10,835 nt of DNA from CAZMCH01 sp964564735 (GTDB lineage: Bacteria; Poribacteria; DTPJ01). The stretch spans positions 1 through 10,835 of the forward strand of contig CAZMCH010000121.1 of assembly GCA_964564735.1 (NCBI GenBank), read 5' to 3'. A model generated the notes under the pieces. The model was not told the origin of the DNA. It did no database searches and saw only the letters and a list, made by a program, of their open reading frames with translations. This document shows positions 1 to 6,436 of this stretch, piece by piece. The position numbers and the translations under genes were made by a program. Every line of letters begins with the position of its first letter. The first letter of the stretch is position 1.

Positions 1-927
1 GTCGGTCAATCCAAAAAGTTTCAAAAAGACTGGGATCGCGCTGTTGAGGATGGCTGGGTTCCCGGAAAAGACCTTTTTGATATGGAAGAAGCTGCCGAAA
101 AAGGAACGATTGTTCAAATGCTCGTTTCTGATGCCGCTCAAAAGGCTATTTGGCCCTCTATAAAAGCCAAATTAAATAAGGGTGATGCCCTTTATTTTTC
201 ACATGGATTTTCAATCGTCTATAAAGATCAGACTGGTGTTATCCCACCCGATTTTGTTGACGTTATTATGGTTGCACCAAAAGGATCAGGAACATCCGTA
301 AGACGTAACTTCCTATCAGGAGCAGGTATTAATTCTAGCTTTGCTATAGCACAAGATTATACTGGAAGAGCAAAAGATCGCTGCATTGCTCTTGGAATTG
401 CAGTCGGTTCAGGCTATCTATTCCCGACAACATTTGAGGGTGAAGTTTACAGCGACCTTACTGGTGAACGTGGTGTCCTAATGGGCGCACTCGCTGGTAT
501 GATGGAAGCACAATATGAGGTTCTTCGCAAAAATGGTCATTCACCAAGCGAAGCCTTTAATGAAACTGTTGAGGAATTAACTGAAAGCTTAATCCGTCTT
601 GTTGGTGAAAATGGTATGGATTGGATGTATGCCAATTGCTCTGCAACAGCACAACGAGGAGCATTAGATTGGAAGCCAAAGTTCAAAGAAGCGGTTCTAC
701 CTGTTTTCAATGAACTATATGAGAAAGTAAAGTCAGGAGCAGAAACAGCCAGAGTTATCGCAACTGGAAGCCAACCTGATTATCAAGAACAATTATATAA
801 AGAATTGCAAGAAATCCACAACTCAGAGATGTGGCGCGCTGGACAGGCAACACGTGATCTGAGACCAAAAGAACCAGCCAAAGGTGACATTTCGTCAATG
901 AAGGGTGTTGGCGGAAGAAAGATATAA
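1..927 (+). CDS. ilvC: Ketol-acid reductoisomerase, C-terminal part (5' end outside window)
   Basis: Second common enzyme of valine, leucine and isoleucine synthesis: it isomerises and reduces acetolactate or acetohydroxybutyrate using NAD(P)H and Mg2+ in the cytoplasm. The frame is open from base 1 and 308 residues are visible. The start and the GxGxxG part of the Rossmann domain are missing, probably some 40-50 residues. Counting from the first visible residue, the family SHGF motif has its histidine near 68 and APKGSG its lysine near 94. The Mg2+ ligands of the knotted domain are in SDLTGE (Asp152, Glu156) and NETVEE (Glu188, Glu192). There is a single knotted domain, so this is a class I (short) enzyme. 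The wording (GVLMGALAGM, HSPSEAFNETVEE, ATAQRGALDW) resembles the Bacteroidetes/fungal subgroup more than the proteobacterial one. No other ilv or leu gene lies downstream, and a terminator follows at once, so this is probably the last gene of its unit. Confidence 0.96.
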   Translation, partial: VGQSKKFQKDWDRAVEDGWVPGKDLFDMEEAAEKGTIVQMLVSDAAQKAIWPSIKAKLNKGDALYFSHGFSIVYKDQTGVIPPDFVDVIMVAPKGSGTSVRRNFLSGAGINSSFAIAQDYTGRAKDRCIALGIAVGSGYLFPTTFEGEVYSDLTGERGVLMGALAGMMEAQYEVLRKNGHSPSEAFNETVEELTESLIRLVGENGMDWMYANCSATAQRGALDWKPKFKEAVLPVFNELYEKVKSGAETARVIATGSQPDYQEQLYKELQEIHNSEMWRAGQATRDLRPKEPAKGDISSMKGVGGRKI

Positions 928-934
928 AACTCAC

Positions 935-964
935 AAGGTCGCATTTGAAAATGCGACCTTTTTT
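935..964 (+). terminator. Rho-independent terminator of ilvC
   Basis: A perfect 10-bp stem, AAGGTCGCAT (935-944) with ATGCGACCTT (951-960), has a 6-base loop and runs straight into a T tract ending at 964. It begins 8 bases after the ilvC stop codon. This is a textbook intrinsic terminator and the strongest one in the window. Confidence 0.93.
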
Positions 965-994
965 ATTATCTAATAAACTATATATTTTTTAGGA

Positions 995-1133
995 ATAGAA
1001 CGCTGATGAAACAGATTAAGCGGATGGACGCTGATTTAATTTGCAATAAATAAATCAAATGATTAATAAGCAATTATGTTTCAGGATTTTATATCCGGGC
1101 TAATCCGCCAAATCCGATCAATCAGTGTTCTAT
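995..1133. repeat. Imperfect palindromic repeat, family A copy 1
   Basis: The ends are inverted: ATAGAACGCTGAT (995-1007) against ATCAGTGTTCTAT (1121-1133), 12 of 13 positions pairing. The similarity continues inward for about 35 bases through a shared GCGGAT/ATCCGC core. The centre is AT-rich. A related copy in the same orientation lies at 8800-8981; the right arms (1087-1133 and 8934-8981) align along nearly their whole length. Inside the left arm ACGCTGAT occurs twice (1000-1007, 1028-1035). No open reading frame or target-site duplication is evident, so it looks like a non-autonomous MITE- or REP-like intergenic element. Confidence 0.75.
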
Positions 1134-1148
1134 AAATATTATTTTTTG

Positions 1149-1186
1149 TTGATTTTTTTGACATAACAACTTATAATTTCTATTAA
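1149..1186 (+). promoter_or_regulatory. Candidate sigma70-type promoters for the secreted protein
   Basis: Two overlapping candidates can be read. One is TTGATT (1149-1154), 17 bases, TATAAT (1172-1177), with a perfect -10. The other is TTGACA (1158-1163), 17 bases, TATTAA (1181-1186), with a perfect -35 and a weaker -10. Either gives an untranslated leader of roughly 40-60 bases. AT-rich DNA produces chance matches, so the exact choice is uncertain. Confidence 0.5.
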
Positions 1187-1219
1187 GCAATTTAAATATC
1201 AAAAGTTATTAAGCAATTT
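1181..1219 (+). repeat. 13-bp direct repeat in the leader of the secreted protein gene
   Basis: TATTAAGCAATTT occurs at 1181-1193 and 1207-1219, 26 bases apart start to start, between the promoter candidates and the ribosome binding site. The core TAAGCAATT appears a third time at 1067-1075 inside the palindromic repeat. It could be a paired operator or a small duplication. Confidence 0.55.
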
Positions 1220-1236
1220 TAGGAGAGGTGAATTTT

Positions 1237-1959
1237 ATGAAAAAGCTAACACTTATTCTTGCTTTATTAATCTTAATTATTTTGCAGAGCTATGCTTTTG
1301 CAGGATCGTTAGGTGACCCTTTTGATGGTAACACACTAAAAAATCCTAATTGGAAATGGCAAAATGAACCAAATTGGGACCTTGGCAAAACAAATAACGG
1401 TTGGTTACATATCAATACTGCAAATAACCAAAACCTTTGGGATGTCGATACCGTTGCCAAATTATATCAATTAGTTGAGGCTGATAAAATAGACATCGCA
1501 ACTCATCTTGTTATGGATTATAAAGGAACAAGCTCTTGTGTTTCTGGACTTGTGATCAAAAGCCCTTCTGATGCTAACTGGACAACGATGAAGTTTTGGG
1601 GAAGAGCCGGAGACGCAATTCTTCAATGGCAACACAAACAAGCAGAGGTTGTCGGAAATGTCCCCGGATCAAGCCAACCCGCTGGAAGAGTAGAGGTATT
1701 TATTAGAATTGCAAAAAATGGAGATGAATATACAGGCTATTGGAAGAAAAACGCAAAAGATGATTGGATAGAAGTTACACCTCATGCGAATAAAGCATTA
1801 AAAGCACCGCTGGAAGTTGGTATTTTCGCTGGTAACTGTGAAGGCGGAGGCACGATGACCGCACAATTTGAGTATTTTGAAGACCTTATCACTCCTTATG
1901 CTTCTGTCGATTCGTCAGGAAAAACAGCAACAACTTGGGCATCCCTAAAGGCTTTTTAG
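1237..1959 (+). CDS. Small secreted protein, probable concanavalin/jelly-roll (DUF1349-like) domain
   Basis: Probably an exported carbohydrate-associated protein of 240 residues. An in-frame GTG at 1228 lies inside the ribosome binding site AGGAGAGG (1221-1228), so the ATG at 1237, 8 bases downstream, is taken as the start. Residues 1-22 form a Sec signal peptide: two lysines, a long Leu/Ile core, then SYAFA before GS, with likely cleavage after Ala22. The mature part opens with DPFDGNTL and NWKWQNE, wording typical of secreted beta-sandwich proteins that start with a short fold-opening strand. It continues with GLVIKSP, MKFWGR, IRIAKNGDEYTGYW and PLEVGIFAG. The pattern of a vulnerable-looking 'rate of exposure, then compare width' strands resembles the DUF1349/GH43 C-terminal accessory domain, but I see no catalytic acid pair that I can assign. 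It is monocistronic and convergent with the next gene. The fold call is moderate; a specific ligand cannot be named. Confidence 0.75.
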   Translation: MKKLTLILALLILIILQSYAFAGSLGDPFDGNTLKNPNWKWQNEPNWDLGKTNNGWLHINTANNQNLWDVDTVAKLYQLVEADKIDIATHLVMDYKGTSSCVSGLVIKSPSDANWTTMKFWGRAGDAILQWQHKQAEVVGNVPGSSQPAGRVEVFIRIAKNGDEYTGYWKKNAKDDWIEVTPHANKALKAPLEVGIFAGNCEGGGTMTAQFEYFEDLITPYASVDSSGKTATTWASLKAF

Positions 1960-1985
1960 GTGAAAAAAAGCGAATTTAAGAATAT

Positions 1986-2031
1986 CTAGCCATAGATATT
2001 TACCTTTATATCAGTGAAATTCTATGGCTAG
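1986..2031. repeat. Inverted repeat between convergent genes
   Basis: CTAGCCATAG (1986-1995) pairs perfectly with CTATGGCTAG (2022-2031) across a 26-base AT-rich loop. It sits between the stop codons of two convergent genes. No T tract follows on either strand, so a bidirectional terminator is possible but not demonstrated; it may instead be a small palindromic intergenic element. Confidence 0.55.
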
Positions 2032-2066
2032 GTATTATAAATCTCTTACAAGATAAAATCAGGAAA

Positions 2067-3473
2067 TTATCTAAATCTTATCGAATAAAGATCAGCATCT
2101 TTAAGAATAAAGCGTAATCTGACAACCTGACCTGCAAGTAAACTCAAATCTGAACTTGTTTTCCACTGAACAATTTTTTCAATCTCATCACCATATATTT
2201 CTGGGCAATCATTAAGATTGAATCCAGAGATCGCATTTCCATCTTTATCAGTTATCTCAACGCGAACACTTCCGACTGCTGATGTTGAGTAGTTTATAAC
2301 AAGCTCTTTCCCATCAAATATAAACGGCTTTGTCAATAACTCTCCGCCTTTATAGGAAGCATTGACAGAAACAAAGCCATCTATCCTTAATGTATATCTT
2401 CTTAAACGATTGTTTTCCATACAATAGGCTTCGCTTGAATATATTGAAAGCTCTTTTGGGGCATTGGATATTCCCGATTCTGTAACGAGTATTCCGTAGG
2501 CGGTCATGTTGTTTCTTTGTCCCCATCTCTCCATCTGAAGCCCGGGACGTATAAATGCTTCAAGCCATCTATGCCAGTGTAAACCATCTCTGCTTGTCAT
2601 GTAAACGCCATCTGAAACACCTGTCCATAACTCTTGCGAGAGTTTCTTTCGGCTTTCAGCAAATCTCTTGGGAAATCCCATTAATATATGTGGCGCGCGA
2701 TAATATGGAGTAACTGCATTGGTATATAAATGCTCAAGCGGTGCATCACCAAAATCAATCCATTGAGGTTCTGTCCAATTAATGAAATCTTTTGATGTGC
2801 AGGTCATTATTTGTCTTATACCATCCTTAAAATCACGATGAAAATCCATGTAACATTCTGTAACAGGATTCCAAAAAGCAAGGTTTTGCGAATCAAAAGC
2901 ACCTTTTGTAATAACAGGCTTATCTTGTATTTTTACCCAATGTATACCATCAGAAGACTTAAACGCAATTAATCCCTCACTACCTAATCCGCCTAATGCC
3001 TTATATTTTGCATCTGAATCTACATTTGGGTTTGTATCTTTGAATGGTGTAAAGTTATGTATGCCGATCCCTCTCCATATAATATTATTTTTCGTTGAGC
3101 CATTAAATTCATACAGATTGAGTTCTGGCTTATACCAATTGATGCCATCTTTGCTTTCAGCATAGCAGGTCAATTCATGCAAATCTTTCTTATTTGCAAA
3201 ATCATAAGCTGAACCTCGATAATACATTCGATAAATATCATCATCTTGAAAAACTGTTACATAAGCACTTGTGTTGCCATCATGCGGGGAATCAAATACT
3301 ATTGACACTTCACGAGGTATAGGATTATGGAGTTTTAGAGATACTCCGTCCATTTTATCAATCAAATAATCATCTACAAATAGCTCAAGTCTTGAACCGA
3401 TATTGCAGACATCATTCGCTTCTGCTAAACTAAATGGAAATATCATCATTGGTAACATAATTAGCATAATCAT
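2067..3473 (-). CDS. Exported beta-propeller protein, GH32/GH43-like hypothetical glycosidase
   Basis: A 468-residue exported protein of a family common in Planctomycetes-, Lentisphaerae- and Poribacteria-like genomes, usually annotated as hypothetical or glycosyl hydrolase 32-like. The frame is open further upstream, but ATG at 3473 is chosen. It is preceded by AAAGGTGAG and begins a signal peptide, residues 1-19, ending LAEA before ND. The opening ELFVDDYLID and PREVSI is characteristic. Four blade-like motifs of form S-x-D-x-x-x-W occur at residues 107-113, 173-179, 227-233 and 294-300, as expected for a five-bladed propeller. Conserved stretches include NFTPFKDTNPN, AFDSQNLAFW and HRDFKDG, with several acidic residues that could be catalytic. 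The last 100 residues (GGELLTKP, GSVRVEI, LRFILKDADLYSIRF) look like a beta-sandwich accessory domain. Catalysis is inferred, not shown. It is transcribed divergently from the Gfo/Idh gene, which suggests co-regulation in sugar use. Confidence 0.83.
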   Translation of the reverse strand: MIMLIMLPMMIFPFSLAEANDVCNIGSRLELFVDDYLIDKMDGVSLKLHNPIPREVSIVFDSPHDGNTSAYVTVFQDDDIYRMYYRGSAYDFANKKDLHELTCYAESKDGINWYKPELNLYEFNGSTKNNIIWRGIGIHNFTPFKDTNPNVDSDAKYKALGGLGSEGLIAFKSSDGIHWVKIQDKPVITKGAFDSQNLAFWNPVTECYMDFHRDFKDGIRQIMTCTSKDFINWTEPQWIDFGDAPLEHLYTNAVTPYYRAPHILMGFPKRFAESRKKLSQELWTGVSDGVYMTSRDGLHWHRWLEAFIRPGLQMERWGQRNNMTAYGILVTESGISNAPKELSIYSSEAYCMENNRLRRYTLRIDGFVSVNASYKGGELLTKPFIFDGKELVINYSTSAVGSVRVEITDKDGNAISGFNLNDCPEIYGDEIEKIVQWKTSSDLSLLAGQVVRLRFILKDADLYSIRFR

Positions 3474-3477
3474 CACA

Positions 3478-3486
3478 CTCACCTTT
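3478..3486 (-). promoter_or_regulatory. Ribosome binding site fixing the beta-propeller gene start
   Basis: On the minus strand this reads AAAGGTGAG, four bases before ATG at 3473. It excludes the longer upstream reading, which would run across the divergent promoter region and have no signal peptide at its N-terminus. Confidence 0.75.
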
Positions 3487-3502
3487 CTATTATGACCTGT
3501 TA

Positions 3503-3531
3503 TTGAAACTAATTTGCCAAAATGGTATAAT
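3503..3531 (+). promoter_or_regulatory. Forward promoter of the Gfo/Idh gene cluster
   Basis: TTGAAA (3503-3508), a 17-base spacer and TATAAT (3526-3531) give five of six and six of six matches to the sigma70 consensus with ideal spacing. The predicted leader before the ATG at 3608 is about 70 bases. The -10 overlaps a possible -10 on the other strand (GATTAT, 3532-3527). Confidence 0.7.
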
Positions 3532-3555
3532 CTTAATCGTATTGAAACATTGTCA

Positions 3556-3584
3556 ATTATTGCATAATGATATTGTGCTGTCAA
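3556..3584 (-). promoter_or_regulatory. Reverse promoter of the beta-propeller gene
   Basis: Read on the minus strand, TTGACA (3584-3579), a 17-base spacer and AATAAT (3561-3556) form a good sigma70-type promoter. A second candidate, TTGACA (3556-3551) with GATTAT (3532-3527) at 18 bases, lies downstream. These interleave with the forward promoter, so the two genes probably compete for or share control. Confidence 0.6.
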
Positions 3585-3607
3585 GAACATTTGAGGGAGA
3601 TAAAAAC

Positions 3608-4651
3608 ATGCCAGAAGATAAAGTTCGAATTGCTTTTGTCGGTTGTGGCGGACATGCGAATCATTCGTTATATCCCGTTATTCATCGAATAAATGAGATA
3701 GATTTGGTTGCTGTTGTGGATCAGGTGGAAGAAAAAAGGCTTCGTGTCCAAAGATTATTCGGTGCATCAAGGGCTTATGCTGATGTGGATGAAATGCTAG
3801 ATAAAGAAAAGCCCGAGGGTGTATGCGTTATCGGTCCTCCACAGATGCACTACGAAGTTGGGATGCACATACTTGAGAGAGGAATACCGATATTTGTTGA
3901 GAAGCCATCAAGCATTGATTTTGAACATGCCTATAAACTCGCTGAATCAGCCAAAAAAGCTGGAACATTTGGCATGACTGCCTTTATGAAAAGATTTGCA
4001 ACTGCCTATGAGGAAGCAAAGGCAATAACAATGAGTCCAGAGTTTGGTCCTGTTTCAATGGTGAGTATAAGATATACGCATGGTGCATATCCTTTAATAT
4101 GGGGTTTAGAGCCTCAGCCTTTATGCTGTTTGGTTGGAAATCAATGTCATGCCTTTGATCTTGCAAGATACTACGGCGGTGATGTTGTTGAGTTATATGC
4201 AAAATTATGCGATCATGGTCAGGGGCGATTTGCTTTTGCTGTAACATTGGGGTTTGAGAACGGCGCAGTTGGTCTGCTTAATAGCAATGCCACTGATGAT
4301 CCAGTGTGGAATATTCGTGAAACGCTTAATGTCTCAGGGCTTTTATGTAGTGTAGATGTTGAGGATATGATATATCTTGATTATCGCCCAAATAAGCAGT
4401 GGTCAGCCAATTTAAGAAGCTATCCTTGGCGACAAGGGATGTATGCTTTACCACATGCTGTTGCTTATGGACAGGGAGGGCAATATCTAGGCTACGAAGG
4501 TGAGTTACGTCATTTTGCGCAGTGTATAAGGACAGGTGAAACACCAAGATCATCCCTTTATGATGGCGCCGCATCGCTTGCCATTGCAGAAGCCATCTGG
4601 GAGAGTGTTCAGACAGACAAACCTGTTCAACCAAAGTCTATTGGAAAGTAA
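3608..4651 (+). CDS. Gfo/Idh/MocA family NAD(P)-dependent oxidoreductase
   Basis: A cytoplasmic dehydrogenase of 347 residues, a normal length for the family, acting on sugars, inositols or their derivatives; the substrate cannot be read from sequence. ATG at 3608 follows GAGGGAG (3593-3599) by 8 bases. The open frame reaches further upstream but the added residues cross the promoter. The Rossmann domain opens with RIAFVGCGGHA (glycine motif at residues 12-17) and has an acidic residue in VVDQ at the end of the second strand, consistent with NAD(H). The family lysine is in VEKP (98-100). The C-terminal domain carries the catalytic-type H-x-x-x-D motif in CHAFDLARY (His181, Asp184). It is the first gene of a forward cluster, with the next coding region only 14 bases away, and it is divergent from the exported beta-propeller protein. 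That pairing suggests processing of a sugar released outside the cell. Confidence 0.92.
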   Translation: MPEDKVRIAFVGCGGHANHSLYPVIHRINEIDLVAVVDQVEEKRLRVQRLFGASRAYADVDEMLDKEKPEGVCVIGPPQMHYEVGMHILERGIPIFVEKPSSIDFEHAYKLAESAKKAGTFGMTAFMKRFATAYEEAKAITMSPEFGPVSMVSIRYTHGAYPLIWGLEPQPLCCLVGNQCHAFDLARYYGGDVVELYAKLCDHGQGRFAFAVTLGFENGAVGLLNSNATDDPVWNIRETLNVSGLLCSVDVEDMIYLDYRPNKQWSANLRSYPWRQGMYALPHAVAYGQGGQYLGYEGELRHFAQCIRTGETPRSSLYDGAASLAIAEAIWESVQTDKPVQPKSIGK

Positions 4652-4655
4652 GGTG
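4650..4655 (+). promoter_or_regulatory. Ribosome binding site in front of a CTG start
   Basis: AAGGTG overlaps the stop codon of the Gfo/Idh gene and lies 10 bases before the CTG at 4666. No ATG, GTG or TTG in the right frame lies between this site and the S4 domain, which makes CTG the best start. Confidence 0.55.
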
Positions 4656-4665
4656 AATTTACAAA

Positions 4666-5391
4666 CTGAAACTAGGTAAGTTTCTGGCAGACATTGGAAT
4701 AGGATCAAGGCGTTATTGCAAAGATTTGGTTATGTCTGGTGCTGTTACCGTCAACGATAAAATACCCGAAAGTCCGGGGATAAAGATAAATCCTGATATT
4801 GACATTATTAAAGTTAATGGTAAATCTGTCTCTTATAATATTGAAGAAAAGATTTATATTCTTCTAAATAAACTTCCGGGCTATATTTCTGCATCTTCAT
4901 CTCCTAGCGGAGAACCGACTATTATGGAGTTATTGCCAGATACAGGTAAAAGACTTTTTCCAGTAGGACGGCTTGATAAGGATACAGAAGGGCTTATTAT
5001 TGTTACTAATGATGGTGAACTGACATATCGTCTAACGCATCCAAAACATCACGTTGACAAAGTTTATCTTGTATGGATAGATGGCAAGCCTTCTAATGAA
5101 TTACTTGATAAACTCAGAAATGGGATTGAGCTTGATGATGGCATAACTGCACCTGCTATTATTGAGATAGAAAATAACCAAACTATTCAAAGCAATAAAG
5201 ACATAACTTGTCTAAGAATTACTATACATGAAGGCAGAAAACGCCAGATCAAAAGAATGATCAACGCAATAGGGTATAGCGTTTTGAGGTTAAAACGCAT
5301 ACAAATCGGTTCAATAGTTTTGGGCGATCTTAAACCCGGAAAATACAGGTATTTAACTCAACAAGAAGTGAATAAACTTAGCAGATTATAA
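4666..5391 (+). CDS. rRNA pseudouridine synthase, RsuA/RluB/RluE/RluF family, CTG start
   Basis: Isomerises a specific uridine in rRNA to pseudouridine. An in-frame stop at 4654-4656 limits the frame. From CTG at 4666 the protein reads MKLGKFLADIGIGSRR, which is the canonical start of the N-terminal S4 RNA-binding domain (about residues 1-48, with SGAVTVNDK at 24-32). An ATG start at 4732 would remove nearly half of that domain. The catalytic domain has LLNKLPGY (66-73), the active-site motif GRLDKDTEG with Asp104, then EGRKRQIKRM (189-198) and LKRIQIG (209-215), all typical of the family. At 241 residues the length is normal. RsuA (16S) and RluB (23S) cannot be separated by eye; the compact length and the C-terminal wording favour RluB-like proteins. 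It is 14 bases after the oxidoreductase and 21 before the URO-D gene, so it is co-transcribed although its role is translational housekeeping. Confidence 0.9.
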   Translation: MKLGKFLADIGIGSRRYCKDLVMSGAVTVNDKIPESPGIKINPDIDIIKVNGKSVSYNIEEKIYILLNKLPGYISASSSPSGEPTIMELLPDTGKRLFPVGRLDKDTEGLIIVTNDGELTYRLTHPKHHVDKVYLVWIDGKPSNELLDKLRNGIELDDGITAPAIIEIENNQTIQSNKDITCLRITIHEGRKRQIKRMINAIGYSVLRLKRIQIGSIVLGDLKPGKYRYLTQQEVNKLSRL

Positions 5392-5412
5392 TTAAAAACT
5401 TAGGAGAACTAA

Positions 5413-6390
5413 ATGTCACCAAGAGAAAGAGTTATAAAAGTTATAAACCACGAAAAACCTGATCGCATACCCATATATGGATGGGTTAGTGCAAATTTGG
5501 GAGATATAATAAATAAGGAATTCGGCTCAGTGGCAAATTTTGAAGATCACTATGAGTTCGATTTTGCTCATATATTTGGAGGTCCGGGACCTTATTCTGG
5601 TGAAATGCTCAATGAATTACGGATTAATAAAGGAAGACCTATTGAACCCGCGGATTTAATGGAAATACCGATCTTAGACCCCAATAAACTTGATGATTAT
5701 AAGTCAATTAGCGACCAGATAAAACATCACAAAGAGGATAGAGGAAGATTTGTATATGTTCAAACCCCTGGGATATTTGAATGTTTAAATGGTGTTTTTG
5801 GCATTGAAAATCATCTTAGTTATTTACTCATGTATGAAGATGATCTACATAAAGTATACGAACGCCAAGCACAATGGAATAGGGCATTTGCCAATAACTG
5901 CATTGATCTTGGTGTTGACATGGTTCATATATCAGATGATTGGGGTTCACAAAAAGGCTTGATGTTTAGCCCAAAAGTCTGGTGGAATCTTATATATCCT
6001 TATCATAAGATAACATGCAACGAAGTTAAGAGAAGGGGCGCTTTTCTAAGCCTTCATTGTGATGGCAACTTCACATCTGTAATTGACGGTGTTATTAAGT
6101 TGGGATATGATGTCGTGCATCCATATCAGGAATCTGCTGGTATGAATCTTTATGAATATTTGGAAAAGTATAAAGATACTTTCGTTATTATGGGGGGGCT
6201 TGATGTTCAGTCAACAATTGGATTTGGGAAGTTGGATTTCTTGAAAAAAGAGATCGAAAGAGTCCTTGGTCTTTTTAAGGATGGTAATCTTTTATATTGC
6301 ACAACGCATTTTATACAGAATCACTGCACTATTGAGGAATTGAAATTTGCGTATGATACGATATATGAATATGTAAGGGATAATGCGTGA
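5413..6390 (+). CDS. Uroporphyrinogen decarboxylase (URO-D) family protein, possible methyltransferase
   Basis: A 325-residue TIM-barrel protein of the URO-D/MtaA/CmuA superfamily. ATG at 5413 follows AGGAG by 6 bases. The start, SPRERVIKVINHEKPDRIPIY, is the standard opening of environmental members. Other family marks are ISDDWGSQKGL (173-183), FSPKVWW (185-191), LSLHCDGN (212-219), VVHPYQE (234-240) and VIMGGLDV (258-265). His215, Cys216 and Cys296 (YCTTHF) lie near where methylcobamide:CoM methyltransferases such as MtaA hold zinc, although the usual H-x-C spacing is not exact. It lacks the R-Q-A-GR N-terminal signature of true HemE, and no other heme gene is nearby, so heme synthesis is unlikely. 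A methyltransferase or a lyase acting on a small substrate is inferred. No corrinoid protein is encoded in the window. Confidence 0.85.
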   Translation: MSPRERVIKVINHEKPDRIPIYGWVSANLGDIINKEFGSVANFEDHYEFDFAHIFGGPGPYSGEMLNELRINKGRPIEPADLMEIPILDPNKLDDYKSISDQIKHHKEDRGRFVYVQTPGIFECLNGVFGIENHLSYLLMYEDDLHKVYERQAQWNRAFANNCIDLGVDMVHISDDWGSQKGLMFSPKVWWNLIYPYHKITCNEVKRRGAFLSLHCDGNFTSVIDGVIKLGYDVVHPYQESAGMNLYEYLEKYKDTFVIMGGLDVQSTIGFGKLDFLKKEIERVLGLFKDGNLLYCTTHFIQNHCTIEELKFAYDTIYEYVRDNA

Positions 6391-6436
6391 TGGGCGAAGC
6401 GTAAAAAATAATACGACCAAAGAATAGGTTCTATAA

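Larger units (their letters stand above)
928..1236. other. Gene-free region between ilvC and the secreted protein
   Basis: These 309 bases hold the ilvC terminator, a 139-bp palindromic repeat (995-1133), and an AT-rich leader with promoter candidates, a 13-bp direct repeat and a ribosome binding site. I see no credible coding sequence or structured RNA gene in it. Confidence 0.7.

Noticed and set aside
995..1133. Insertion sequence with transposase
   Set aside because: The element is only 139 bases long and contains no open reading frame, so at most it is a non-autonomous repeat.
1228..1236. GTG start for the secreted protein, three residues upstream of the chosen ATG
   Set aside because: This GTG is part of the ribosome binding site AGGAGAGGTG; the ATG at 1237 has ideal spacing and begins a clean signal peptide.
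3474..3590. 39-residue N-terminal extension of the minus-strand propeller protein
   Set aside because: It would cover the divergent promoter region and push the signal peptide into the interior of the protein. A ribosome binding site sits just before the ATG at 3473.
3503..3607. 35-residue N-terminal extension of the Gfo/Idh protein
   Set aside because: It overlaps the promoter and bears no family similarity; GAGGGAG precedes the ATG at 3608 and the Rossmann motif starts right after.
3984..4634. Two minus-strand open frames inside the Gfo/Idh gene
   Set aside because: Both are antisense to a confidently identified enzyme and show no domain pattern of their own.
5413..6390. Assignment of the URO-D family protein as HemE
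   Set aside because: The N-terminal arginine-rich substrate signature of true uroporphyrinogen decarboxylase is absent and no other heme gene is near.
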